Positions 8,591 to 16,040 of a stretch of DNA of 64,000 nucleotides are shown piece by piece; the stretch's first letter is position 1, and the number at the start of each line of letters is the position of its first letter. This stretch comes from an uncultured Oscillospiraceae bacterium (lineage in GTDB: Bacteria > Bacillota > Clostridia > Oscillospirales > Oscillospiraceae). The stretch is taken from assembly GCA_910588975.1 (NCBI GenBank), contig CAJUSE010000009.1:14321-78320 (forward strand), written 5' to 3'. Below the pieces are notes generated by a model. The model did no database searches. It had not been told where the DNA came from and saw nothing but the letters and a program-made list of their open reading frames with translations. Made by a program: the position numbers and the translations under genes.

Positions 8591-9955
8591 TCAGTCGGCA
8601 AAGATGTCGTTGATGTCGCTGATGGTGTGCTCGCCGGCGGTGACAACGATGACGGTGTCTCCGGCGGCAAAGCTGCTGTCGCCCCGGGGGATGGTGGTCC
8701 TGCCGGCATGGGTGATGCAGGAGACCAGGATGCCCGGCTTCAGGGGGATGTCCATGAGCTTTTCTCCCCGGTGGCGGGTGGCCGTGGTGGCCAGGAACTC
8801 CAGGGCCTCCACCTGGCCGTCCACAATGGTGTGCAGGGCCAGCATATTGGCCATGCCGCTGGCGGTGGACATGCCCCGGACGTACCGGGCGATGAGGGAG
8901 CGGGAGATGCCCTTGGGGCTGATGATGGAGCCGATGCCCGCCTGGCGGAACAGGTCGGTGTACTCCATGCGGTCCACCTTGGTGATGACCTTGCCCACTC
9001 CGTTGCGGTTGGCCAGCATGGAGAGGATCAGGTTCTCCTCGTCCATGCCGGTGAGGGTGATGACGGCGTCGTAGGTGTCAAAGCCCTCGGAGGAGAGCAC
9101 ATCCTGGCGGGAGCCGTCGGCCTCGATGATGAGGGCCTGGGGGAGCAGCTCGGCAAGCTCCAGACAGCGCTGGTGGTCCCGCTCGATGATCTTCACGGCC
9201 ATGCCGCTGTCCAGGCACCGGCGGGCCAGATAGAGGGCGATGCGGGAGCCGCCGATGATGAGCAGGCTCCTGACCCGCTTCTCCTCCAGCCCCAGGTTGC
9301 GCACCAGGGTGGTGAGACTGCCGATGCCGGCGGTGACAAAGAGGGTGTCCCCCTCCTGAATGGTAAAGGTGCCCGAGGGGACGTGGATGCCGTCCTCCCG
9401 CTGGACGGCGCAGACCAGCACGCTGACCTTGGCGATCTCGTAGAGTTTGCTCAGGGGGATGCCGCAGAGCTTGGAGCCCTTCTCCACCGGCACGCCCACA
9501 ATCTCCACCCGGCCCTGGGCGAAGGGCTCCCGCTTGAGGAAGGAGGGGAACTGGAGCAGCTGATAGGCCTCCTGGGCGGCGGCCTGCTCGGGGTTCACCG
9601 TCATGCTCAGGCCCAGCTCCTCCCGCAGGTCGTTGACCTGGTCGGTGTACTCCGGGTTGCGGATGCGGGCGATGGTGTGCTTTACCCCCAGCTTTTTGGC
9701 GGTGAAGCAGGTGAGCAGGTTCAGCTCGTCCAGGCTGGTGGCGGCGATGAGCAGCTCGGCCTCCTCCGCCCCTGCCTGGCGCAGGATGGCCATAGAGGCC
9801 CCGTTGCCGATGACCCCCATCACGTCCAGCCGCTCGGCGGTGGTGTTGACGGCCAGGGGGTCGCTGTCTACAATGGTGATGTTGTGGCCCTCGGCAGAGA
9901 GCTGCTCAGTGAGGGCAGAGCCCACCTTGCCGGCGCCTACAATGATGATGTTCAT
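8591..9955 (-). CDS. trkA: Trk system potassium transporter peripheral subunit
   Basis: A 454-residue protein made of two RCK_N-RCK_C repeats. The first Rossmann motif is MNIIIVGAGKVGSALTEQL with an acidic residue after beta-2 (IVDSD), a canonical NAD(H)-binding site. The second half begins LLIIGGSRIALYLARRCL and has a degenerate glycine motif, as usual for two-domain TrkA. Each RCK_C domain is visible (GVPVEKGSKLCGIPLSKL and MDIPLKPGILVSCITHAGRT). It gates TrkH in response to nucleotide. It is the first gene of a two-gene operon with its own promoter. Confidence 0.94.
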   Translation of the reverse strand: MNIIIVGAGKVGSALTEQLSAEGHNITIVDSDPLAVNTTAERLDVMGVIGNGASMAILRQAGAEEAELLIAATSLDELNLLTCFTAKKLGVKHTIARIRNPEYTDQVNDLREELGLSMTVNPEQAAAQEAYQLLQFPSFLKREPFAQGRVEIVGVPVEKGSKLCGIPLSKLYEIAKVSVLVCAVQREDGIHVPSGTFTIQEGDTLFVTAGIGSLTTLVRNLGLEEKRVRSLLIIGGSRIALYLARRCLDSGMAVKIIERDHQRCLELAELLPQALIIEADGSRQDVLSSEGFDTYDAVITLTGMDEENLILSMLANRNGVGKVITKVDRMEYTDLFRQAGIGSIISPKGISRSLIARYVRGMSTASGMANMLALHTIVDGQVEALEFLATTATRHRGEKLMDIPLKPGILVSCITHAGRTTIPRGDSSFAAGDTVIVVTAGEHTISDINDIFAD

Positions 9956-10028
9956 AGATGTTCACCCTTTAAGGTCATTTTTCACGGGCTTGTACCTCTG
10001 CCCTGACAGAGCGGAGGTACAACATAAC

Positions 10029-10057
10029 ATTATACCAATTTCTCCCCCCGCTTGCAA
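10029..10057 (-). promoter_or_regulatory. Promoter of trkA-trkH
   Basis: On the minus strand TTGCAA is 17 bases from TATAAT, with an extended -10 (TGG before TATAAT). It is about 75 bases upstream of the trkA start. Confidence 0.6.
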
Positions 10058-10108
10058 GTAGAGAAACGGGAGGGGCCGCCGGGGGTCAAAAGAGAAGGGC
10101 GGGGTGCC

Positions 10109-10224
10109 ATGCACCCCGCCCCTGGCAGGCCGGTTGGTCGAGACAGAAGAACCGTCCCCTTGTCCTCAATGCACCCCGCCCCTGGCAGGTTGGTTGGCCG
10201 AGACAGAAGAACCGTTCCTTTGTC
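10109..10224. repeat. Two-copy 60-bp direct repeat
   Basis: Two near-identical units start at 10109 and 10169, exactly 60 bases apart. They share the blocks ATGCACCCCGCCCCTGGCAG and GAGACAGAAGAACCGT, with a handful of substitutions. The unit sits between trkA and an AT-richer cluster. From memory, blocks of the AACCGTCCCC kind occur as dispersed intergenic repeats in clostridial genomes; I cannot check that here. No coding frame uses it. Confidence 0.8.
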
Positions 10225-10226
10225 TG

Positions 10227-10454
10227 TTACTCTTCCTTATTGAAATATTCAATACATAAAATAACGGCTCCCCAAATAAATGTTGCAAGGAAGAAAAGGG
10301 TCGGAAGTATTAACCTCTTTGCTTTCAGATTGGTGATAAGCCATCCCGAAATCTCAACGTAGGAGACGGGATTTGTCAAAATGACAAAGGCAAATAGGAT
10401 TAACCAAGCAGTAGAAATCAAAGTAATGACAGCACCGATGAAAGTTTTTTTCAT
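10227..10454 (-). CDS. Small two-helix membrane protein, unknown
   Basis: A 75-residue protein with two hydrophobic helices (about 6-27 and 49-67) joined by a polar loop, ending in the charged tail EYFNKEE. GAGGTG six bases upstream of the ATG supports the start. It lies 70 bases downstream of the secreted-protein gene at 10524-11324 on the same strand and shares its low GC content, so the two are probably one transcript and arrived together. No family is recognised. Confidence 0.6.
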   Translation of the reverse strand: MKKTFIGAVITLISTAWLILFAFVILTNPVSYVEISGWLITNLKAKRLILPTLFFLATFIWGAVILCIEYFNKEE

Positions 10455-10523
10455 CCAAACACCTCAAATCAATGCCAAATGTGAAAGTAAAAAGTCCGTC
10501 CTCACACTATCCTATTTCTGGTC

Positions 10524-11324
10524 TTATCTTTTCATCACTTTGTATTCACCGTCAGCAGCACCATTCATTTTTGCGGGACACCGTCCCCACACCATGTATG
10601 GTCCACTCGACTGAGTAAGGCCGGTTTCTGTATTGATTATCGTTTTAGTGACCTCCCCCAAAGTTTCATAATAAAGGGGACGAAACGCAATGTAATATGT
10701 TCCAGGTTTGGTAATCGGCCACTCGGAACCAGTTTTCATGCTGGACTGTAGAGACCTGTTCCACGTAAAACTCGCCCCTCCTCGAATTTCATTTTTAATA
10801 GGGATAGAAATTGAAAGGCTCCCACCGAATTCGTCGCCTACTGTAATAGAATTTTCAACATACATCTTTCCTGGTAGATTGTCAGCGTCAAAAGTAGAAA
10901 GTGTAGACACTCTTTCCCAGTTCCCATAAGTTTCAAAGGAGACGTCTGTTTCTTTATACGAATATGTAGCAACATCTGCCCTCATGGGAGAAACTACGGC
11001 ATCGCCCATAACGATAGGATCCACATTTTCGACAACAAGATGTTTGTTTTCCATCTGCCTTTTGTTTTCTTCAGCAGCGTACTCTACCAAATCGACTTCC
11101 GAAAGTTCTCCATCACTATTATAACGAAATACAGCAACAACGTTCTCGCCAGTAAGTGAATCTTCCAAATACACAGAGCCATCATCGTTGTACCTGACCA
11201 GTAGTTCTCCGTTAGAACTACTGACATTATTATCAGCTACAGGCGGTTCGTTGGCGTATGCGGTTGCCGCTAAGCTTACAATCATAGACAGCATAAGAGT
11301 TATGGATATGAGTTTTCTTTTCAT
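10524..11324 (-). CDS. Secreted protein of unknown function
   Basis: This 266-residue protein has a clear signal peptide (MKRKLISITLMLSMIVSLAATAYA, cleavage likely after AYA). The mature part begins with an acidic region containing two short repeats of the form L..RYN.DG...L (LLVRYNDDGSVYLEDSLTGE and VFRYNSDGELSEVDLVEYAA). The C-terminal half is beta-rich and ends TQSSGPYMVWGRCPAKMNGA followed by a basic tail. The frame is open 20 codons further upstream, but the signal peptide and spacing favour the Met at 11324. A very good promoter lies about 110 bases upstream. The gene is AT-rich relative to neighbours. No function can be assigned. Confidence 0.75.
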   Translation of the reverse strand: MKRKLISITLMLSMIVSLAATAYANEPPVADNNVSSSNGELLVRYNDDGSVYLEDSLTGENVVAVFRYNSDGELSEVDLVEYAAEENKRQMENKHLVVENVDPIVMGDAVVSPMRADVATYSYKETDVSFETYGNWERVSTLSTFDADNLPGKMYVENSITVGDEFGGSLSISIPIKNEIRGGASFTWNRSLQSSMKTGSEWPITKPGTYYIAFRPLYYETLGEVTKTIINTETGLTQSSGPYMVWGRCPAKMNGAADGEYKVMKR

Positions 11325-11433
11325 TATTAACACAGCCTTTCTTTTTAAGATTTTAATTTCTTTGAACCAGGCGGAACAACTCAAATCTGCATCGGACTCA
11401 CCACTTTCTTTCTGTTTGTTTATGCCTAACTAA

Positions 11434-11462
11434 ACAATACCACAGCACAAATTTTTTGTCAA
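11434..11462 (-). promoter_or_regulatory. Strong promoter for the 10524-11324 secreted-protein gene
   Basis: TTGACA, 17 bases, then TATTGT on the minus strand, with an extended -10 (TGG). It is divergent from the PadR promoter at 11505-11533. Confidence 0.7.
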
Positions 11463-11504
11463 TAACAAAATAGGAATAAAAATAAAAAATTTTTTATGGG
11501 GATA

Positions 11505-11551
11505 TTGATTTTTGAAAAAATGTATAGTAAGATAGAGCTACCCTATATAGG
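11505..11551 (+). promoter_or_regulatory. PadR-operon promoter with a 10-bp palindrome
   Basis: TTGATT (11505-11510) lies 17 bases from TAAGAT (11528-11533). A perfect palindrome CCTATATAGG (11542-11551) falls at the expected transcription start, where a repressor such as the downstream PadR protein could bind. The palindrome is seen; its use as an operator is inference. Confidence 0.55.
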
Positions 11552-11582
11552 AAGGCCCGGGCACGGGCAGAGGAAACTGAAT

Positions 11583-11948
11583 ATGGCGACGCCCAAAAGT
11601 GGGTCTTCTCTTGGCATGGAGGAGAACCTGAAAAAAGCAGTGACCGAAATGCTGGTCCTCACCCTGCTGAGCAGGGAGGACATGTACGCCCCCCAGATCA
11701 CCCAGGCGCTGGAGGAGGAGTCGGGCGGGGCACTGAGTATTGTGTTCCCTTACTCGGTGCTATACCGGCTCATCAGCAACGGGTACATTACCGAGGCGTA
11801 TAAAAAAATCGCCCCCGATGGACGGAGACGGCAATACTATCAAATCACCCCGGAGGGCCGGGCCTATCAGGCCCAGCTGGAGGAGCTGTATCACAGCTTT
11901 TCCGGCGGGGTGGAGCTTTTGCTGGGCGAAAGGGGGGACAAGGCATGA
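11583..11948 (+). CDS. PadR-family transcriptional regulator
   Basis: A 121-residue winged-helix protein. The PadR pattern is clear: VTEMLVLTLLSREDMYAPQI, then the recognition helix region and wing (SVLYRLISNGYITEAYKKIA, DGRRRQYYQITPEGRAYQAQ). Proteins of this family are usually repressors that dimerise through the C-terminal helix. The start at 11583 has AGAGGA nine bases upstream; the longer open frame to 11496 covers the promoter and is rejected. The gene overlaps the next by ATGA, the classic PadR-HAAS arrangement in which the next gene encodes a membrane partner. Confidence 0.9.
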   Translation: MATPKSGSSLGMEENLKKAVTEMLVLTLLSREDMYAPQITQALEEESGGALSIVFPYSVLYRLISNGYITEAYKKIAPDGRRRQYYQITPEGRAYQAQLEELYHSFSGGVELLLGERGDKA

Positions 11949-12397
11949 CCCGGGAGATCAGGGAGCAGTATCTGGCACAGGTGGACCGGGCGCTGGTGCG
12001 CTTGCTTCGCCTGCGGGAAAGGCTGATGGGTGAGGCCAAGCGGCTGGTGGACCAGTTTCTGGAGGAAAACCCGGAGGCTACTTATGAAGACCTGCTGACC
12101 GCCTTTGGAACGCCGGAGAAGTTTGCGGAAGAAATGCTGAGCACTCTTCCCACAGAGGAAGTAGAAGGTGCCCGACGGAAAGAGCATTTTTGGCGGCGGG
12201 TGGTTCTGGTGTTGGTAACACTTGTGCTGGTGGGGTCGGCTTTGTTTTTCTTTTGGAGATGGCAAAAGACGCAGAAAATCGTCAATGGGGATTTTAAGGT
12301 CGTTATTTCCCCTGTAGAGGAAGTAACCGACGAAGAATTAGAGGGACTTCTGAAAGATGTCCCTATAGATGCCCAATCTGTAGATGGAGGAAAGTAA
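11945..12397 (+). CDS. HAAS-type membrane protein partner of PadR
   Basis: A 150-residue protein with an N-terminal helical domain (about 1-75: arginine-rich helices, then EENPEATYEDLLTAFGTPEK, typical of HAAS/DUF1700-like domains). One transmembrane helix (about 84-104, VVLVLVTLVLVGSALFFFW) and a short acidic extracytoplasmic tail follow. HAAS proteins are commonly encoded directly after PadR regulators and are thought to signal with them. It overlaps padR by four bases and the next gene starts two bases after its stop, so this is a three-gene operon. Confidence 0.8.
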   Translation: MTREIREQYLAQVDRALVRLLRLRERLMGEAKRLVDQFLEENPEATYEDLLTAFGTPEKFAEEMLSTLPTEEVEGARRKEHFWRRVVLVLVTLVLVGSALFFFWRWQKTQKIVNGDFKVVISPVEEVTDEELEGLLKDVPIDAQSVDGGK

Positions 12398-12399
12398 AC

Positions 12400-12837
12400 A
12401 TGAAAACGAAAAAACTCTTGGCCCTTTTGTGTGGGGCTGCTATGATGGTATCTCTGCTTACTCCCGCTATGGCCGCAGAGAATCGGCGAGAGGTTATTGA
12501 CATGGGAGACGGCTTTTATGCCGTAGTGACTATGGAAGAAATGCCCATGACCCGAGCGGGCGATACCAAGAATGGCACAAAGAGTGCAACGGTCTACAAT
12601 GGTTCGACTGTAATTGGTACGGCCACATTAATGGCAACATTTGATATTTCCGGCGCAACTGCGAGGGCTACACTTGCCGCTATCAACGGTACGGGGAAAA
12701 ATGGCTGGAGCTACGACCACGGAACTGCCAGCCGTTCGGGCAATAAGGCCAGCGGTACGGCCTACTTCAAGTCGGGGAGCACCACCAAGTCCCTGACGCT
12801 GACCATGACCTGTTCCTCTGATGGCACGATCTCCTGA
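12400..12837 (+). CDS. Small secreted protein of the PadR operon, unknown function
   Basis: A 145-residue protein with a signal peptide (about 1-25, ending TPAMA). The mature protein is Thr/Ser/Gly-rich and beta-strand-like (ATVYNGSTVIGTATLMATFD, then repeated Lys-Ser-Gly segments). GGAGG lies eight bases before the ATG, inside the end of the upstream gene. It is probably the output gene of the PadR/HAAS pair. I recognise no catalytic motif. It is followed directly by a terminator. Confidence 0.72.
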   Translation: MKTKKLLALLCGAAMMVSLLTPAMAAENRREVIDMGDGFYAVVTMEEMPMTRAGDTKNGTKSATVYNGSTVIGTATLMATFDISGATARATLAAINGTGKNGWSYDHGTASRSGNKASGTAYFKSGSTTKSLTLTMTCSSDGTIS

Positions 12838-12838
12838 T

Positions 12839-12882
12839 AAAAAACAGCGGCTTGAGGAAATTCCCCGAGCCGCTGTTTTTTA
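12839..12882 (+). terminator. Terminator of the PadR operon
   Basis: Stem AAAAACAGCGGCTT / GAGCCGCTGTTTTT with the T run on the plus strand, immediately after the stop codon of the secreted-protein gene. Confidence 0.85.
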
Positions 12883-12975
12883 TCAGAAGAAGACAGTGAG
12901 AAGATTTTTCTGCCTTGATTGAATGATTTAGCGGGGGAGGGTACAGGGTACCCCCATCCTTTTCATAAAAATTTT

Positions 12976-13256
12976 TGGTATACTTTTCCGCCGGAGTGTG
13001 GTATACTATCGTAGTTATGATCCCCCGGCGGACGGTCCGGAGGGGTCCTGGGACGGCTTTTGGCGCCGATGCTGCGGCGCATCATATAAGCAAAACAAGA
13101 CAGAGAGAAATACTTGGCGAGGGAGGGCCCTCACCGACCGGCGATGCAGGGCCGGGAGGGGAAGGGGCCCATATCCTGGCCCGGTTTTGGCGCACCTGTG
13201 CACCCTCTGTCTACATACCTACCAACCTTGAGTGATTGAATTGTGAAAAGGAGTGT
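12976..13256 (+). promoter_or_regulatory. RNase J promoter region with two TGGTATACT boxes and a long leader
   Basis: Two identical extended -10 elements TGGTATACT start at 12976 and 12999, 23 bases apart. Neither has a convincing -35. The second would give a 5' leader of about 240 bases that is GC-rich and full of short inverted repeats (for example GGAGGGCCCTC near 13121). No complete open frame with a ribosome site is seen in it. RNase J messages are known to be post-transcriptionally controlled in some Firmicutes; here that is only a possibility. Confidence 0.45.
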
Positions 13257-14924
13257 ATGAGACACACTATGGCAGAAAAACTGAAAATCATCCCCCTGGG
13301 GGGATTGAACGAGATCGGCAAGAACATGACGGTCTATGAGTACGGCAACGACATGATCGTGGTGGACGCAGGCATGGGCTTTCCCGACGACGACATGTAC
13401 GGCATCGACGTGGTCATCCCCGACTTTACCTACCTGCTGAAAAACCGGGACCGCATCCGGGGCATCTTCATCACCCACGGCCACGAGGACCACATCGGCT
13501 CCCTGCCCTACCTGCTGCGGGAGCTGAATGTGCCCGTCTACGCCACCAGAATGACCGCCGGGCTCATCAAGCTGAAGCTGGAGGAGCACCACCTGTTGGG
13601 CAAGACCCGGCTCATCACCTGCGAGCCGGGGGAGAGCGTGAAGGCGGGCCGGTTCGGAGTGGAGTTCATCCACGTCAACCACTCCATCGCCGACGCCGTG
13701 GCCTTTGCCATCAAGACCCCCATGGGGGTGTGCATCCACACCGGCGATTTCAAGATCGACCCCACCCCCGTCTCCGGGGGCATGATCGACCTTGCCCGGC
13801 TGGGCCAGCTGGGCAAGGAGGGGGTGCTGGCCCTGCTGTGCGACTCCACCAACGTGGAGTCCCCCGGCTTCACCAAGAGCGAGCGCAGCGTGGGGGCCTC
13901 CTTTGACGCCCTGTTCCGGGGCTGTGAGGAGCGCATCATCATCGCCACCTTCGCCTCCAACGTGGACCGCATCCAGCAGATCATCAGCGTGGCCGCCAAG
14001 TATGGCCGGAAGGTGGCCATCACCGGCCGGAGCATGGAGAACGCCATCAAGGTCTCCACCGAGCTGGGCTATATGAACATCCCCGCCGGGATCATGGTGG
14101 ACCTGGCTCAAATCAAGGGCCTGCCCAAGAACAAGGTCTGTGTGGTCACCACCGGCAGCCAGGGGGAGAGCCTGTCGGCCATGACACGGATGGCCTTCAA
14201 CACCCACAAGCAGATCGACATCCAGGCCGGGGACCGGGTCATCTTCTCGGCCAGCGCCATCCCGGGCAACGAAAACGCCATCGGCAACGTCATCAACGAG
14301 CTCTACCGCAAGGGAGCCGAGGTGGTCAACGAGCGCAACGCCGGCCTTCATGTGTCCGGCCATGCATGTGCCGACGAGCTGAAGATCATTCACGCCCTGC
14401 TGAAGCCCAAGTTCTTCATCCCCGTTCACGGGGAGCAGCGAATGCTCAAGACCCATGCCAAGCTGGCCCAGGAGATGGGCATGGATCCTCGGAACATCGT
14501 GGTGGCCGACATCGGAAAGGTCATTGAGCTGGGCCGGGACGCCCGGGTCAACGGCACTGTCCCCGCCGGGCGGGTCTTTGTGGACGGCTACGGCGTGGGC
14601 GACGTGGGCGCTGTGGTCCTCCGGGACCGGAAGCACCTGGCCGAGGATGGCATGATCGTGGTGGTGGCCTCGGTGTCTGCCGAGGACGGCGGGCTCCTCT
14701 CCGGGCCTGACATCATCACCCGGGGCTTTGTCTATGTCAAGGAGTCCGAGGGGCTTATGGAGGAGCTGCGGATGGTGGCCCTGGAGGCTTTGGAGAAGTC
14801 CACCCGCTCCAACGGCCGGGACTGGAACGCCGTCAAGGGGGACATTCGGGAGACCCTCACCGAGTACCTGTTCAAAAAGACCAAACGCAACCCCATGGTT
14901 TTGCCCGTAATTATGGAGGTTTAA
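13257..14924 (+). CDS. rnj: Ribonuclease J
   Basis: A 555-residue metallo-beta-lactamase/beta-CASP ribonuclease with 5'-3' exonuclease and endonuclease activity in mRNA decay and rRNA maturation. Diagnostic motifs: PLGGLNEIGKNM at the N terminus, the zinc ligands THGHEDHIGS, LLCDSTNVESPGFT, the beta-CASP motif TTGSQGE, and SGHACADELKIIHALLKPKF followed by IPVHGEQRM. A C-terminal domain (about 445-555) is present, so the enzyme is full length. Start choice is uncertain: the ATG at 13257 has AAAAGGAG only three bases away, ATG 13269 is 15 bases from it, and a TTG at 13236 is also in frame. Confidence 0.95.
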   Translation: MRHTMAEKLKIIPLGGLNEIGKNMTVYEYGNDMIVVDAGMGFPDDDMYGIDVVIPDFTYLLKNRDRIRGIFITHGHEDHIGSLPYLLRELNVPVYATRMTAGLIKLKLEEHHLLGKTRLITCEPGESVKAGRFGVEFIHVNHSIADAVAFAIKTPMGVCIHTGDFKIDPTPVSGGMIDLARLGQLGKEGVLALLCDSTNVESPGFTKSERSVGASFDALFRGCEERIIIATFASNVDRIQQIISVAAKYGRKVAITGRSMENAIKVSTELGYMNIPAGIMVDLAQIKGLPKNKVCVVTTGSQGESLSAMTRMAFNTHKQIDIQAGDRVIFSASAIPGNENAIGNVINELYRKGAEVVNERNAGLHVSGHACADELKIIHALLKPKFFIPVHGEQRMLKTHAKLAQEMGMDPRNIVVADIGKVIELGRDARVNGTVPAGRVFVDGYGVGDVGAVVLRDRKHLAEDGMIVVVASVSAEDGGLLSGPDIITRGFVYVKESEGLMEELRMVALEALEKSTRSNGRDWNAVKGDIRETLTEYLFKKTKRNPMVLPVIMEV

Positions 14925-14928
14925 GGGA

Positions 14929-14960
14929 AGAAGGCCCGGAGCAAGTGCTCCGGGCCTTCT
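14929..14960 (+). terminator. Terminator of rnj
   Basis: A 14-bp perfect stem (AGAAGGCCCGGAGC, loop AAGT) five bases after the stop codon. The T run is largely the end of the stem. Confidence 0.75.
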
Positions 14961-15020
14961 TTGTGGGATTTTTCAGGCGGTTTGGGGGCGTTTTTTGCGA
15001 GGACTTAGGTGGAAGTCCAC

Positions 15021-15128
15021 GCCACTGGGCCCAAAACACCCCCATTTCCCCCCGTAGAAGAAAGGCGGTCCCGTGGCTCCGCCAGGGCTTTGAGAAGGGA
15101 AAATGGGGGCATTTTGGCTCCCGGTGGC
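15021..15128. repeat. 108-bp imperfect inverted repeat
   Basis: About 33 bases at 15021-15053 are complementary, with roughly six mismatches, to 15096-15128 (GCCACTGGG... against ...CCCGGTGGC). The interior contains a second small stem (GGCGG / CCGCC). The whole would fold into one long hairpin. It lies between the rnj terminator and the 3' end of the membrane-protein gene at 15137-15598. It resembles a miniature inverted-repeat element. The remainder of the 14961-15136 gap shows nothing else. Confidence 0.65.
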
Positions 15129-15136
15129 TTCGCCGA

Positions 15137-15598
15137 TCACATCCGCTTTTCCAGCGCCCAGGACAGCACCAGAAAGCTGACGGCATAGAGGGCCATGACA
15201 CACAGCAGGGTTTGGAAGGCCGCCATACTCAGGGGCAGCAGGACGAAGAGGGCCGCCGCCGAGACGAAAAAGACGATACAGCCCGCCCACTTAAAGGAGG
15301 CGTTCAGAATGGAGCGCTGGCGCTCGTCACACTCCTGAATGCGGGCCTTTTTCATGGCCTGGGGGTGGGTGAGCAGATACTGGCTGCGCAGAAACAGGAT
15401 GAGGGCACCGGCGGTGATGCCGGCGGCGGCCCCCAGATAGAAGCCCCGGGTGAAGTCGGGCAGGGCGCTGTCCGCCACCAGCAGGAAATAGCACCCCAGC
15501 CCCACCAGCCCAACGGCCAGCAGTCCCAGGGCGGCAATGCGCCGGTGCTTGAGAGATGTTTCAAAGTCGGCATCGTTCAGAATGAGCTTGATCAGCAT
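15137..15598 (-). CDS. Four-helix membrane protein paired with an XRE regulator, unknown
   Basis: A 153-residue protein with hydrophobic segments near 21-44, 55-73, 102-120 and 125-145 and a cytoplasmic DER motif (IQECDERQRSILNASFKWAG). This plan is common in small membrane proteins encoded immediately after a short XRE-type repressor in Firmicutes. The DER motif recalls DUF2178-like proteins; the function of such pairs is not established. It lies 68 bases downstream of the regulator on the same strand and is presumably under the same autoregulated promoter. Confidence 0.7.
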   Translation of the reverse strand: MLIKLILNDADFETSLKHRRIAALGLLAVGLVGLGCYFLLVADSALPDFTRGFYLGAAAGITAGALILFLRSQYLLTHPQAMKKARIQECDERQRSILNASFKWAGCIVFFVSAAALFVLLPLSMAAFQTLLCVMALYAVSFLVLSWALEKRM

Positions 15599-15666
15599 AT
15601 CAAATTCCTCCAGACAGTTTCTTTTGGGCCGCCAGTCGTTGTCCCGGCGGGCGGCCCAGCAATCGG

Positions 15667-15867
15667 TCAGCCCTCTTCATCAAAGAGAAAGACCTCCTCG
15701 ATGGTGAGGGAGAAGTAGCGGGCGATCTTATGGGCCAGGGGCAGGGAGGCGTTGTAGCGGCCGCTCTCCAGGGAGATGACGGTCTGGCGGGTGATCTCCA
15801 GCGCCTCGGCCAGCTGGGCCTGGCTCAGCCCCCGGTCCCTGCGCAGCTGGGCAATGCGGTTGGTCAA
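15667..15867 (-). CDS. XRE-family transcriptional regulator (short HTH protein)
   Basis: A 66-residue protein that is essentially one Cro/C1-type helix-turn-helix: IAQLRRDRGLSQAQLAEALE, then TRQTVISLESGRYNASLPLA, ending in the SLTIEEVFLFDEEG tail seen in this subgroup. GGGAGGT upstream supports the start. The promoter in front contains two copies of the same 18-bp inverted repeat, a good case for autorepression. The membrane-protein gene 15137-15598 is the next gene in the transcript. Confidence 0.93.
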   Translation of the reverse strand: MTNRIAQLRRDRGLSQAQLAEALEITRQTVISLESGRYNASLPLAHKIARYFSLTIEEVFLFDEEG

Positions 15868-15896
15868 GAGAGTACCTCCCTTCCGATGAAATGAAA

Positions 15897-15960
15897 TGTA
15901 AAGTTCGCTTTACACCGTGAGGATACCACGCAGGCTGAGAAATGTCAAGGGTGCTTTACA
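15897..15960 (-). promoter_or_regulatory. Promoter with two operator copies for the XRE regulator
   Basis: The minus strand has TTGACA (15948-15943), 17 bases, then TATCCT (15925-15920) with an extended -10. Two inverted repeats of form TGTAAAG-N4-CTTTACA flank it: a perfect copy at 15897-15914, downstream of the -10, and a copy with one change (CTTGACA) at 15943-15960, overlapping the -35. This geometry fits repression by the short XRE protein encoded 30 bases downstream. Confidence 0.8.
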
Positions 15961-15992
15961 TATTTTCTGAAAACTTTTTTGGAAGGCAAAAA

Positions 15993-16025
15993 AACAGCGG
16001 CGGCCCAGGATGGGCCGCCGCTGTT
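15993..16025 (-). terminator. Terminator of the S9 peptidase gene
   Basis: A 14-bp stem AACAGCGGCGGCCC / GGGCCGCCGCTGTT followed on the minus strand by a run of T, 16 bases past the peptidase stop codon. Confidence 0.85.
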
Positions 16026-16040
16026 AGGATGTAGTGGGTT

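Noticed and set aside
7052..10006. Plus-strand open frame of 984 codons
   Set aside because: Antisense shadow of trkH and trkA, both of which have clear motifs, a shared promoter and a terminator on the minus strand.
13015..13235. Small open frames or a 6S- or SRP-like RNA in the RNase J leader
   Set aside because: No ribosome sites for the frames, and no SRP or 6S signature that I can recognise. Kept only as a leader.
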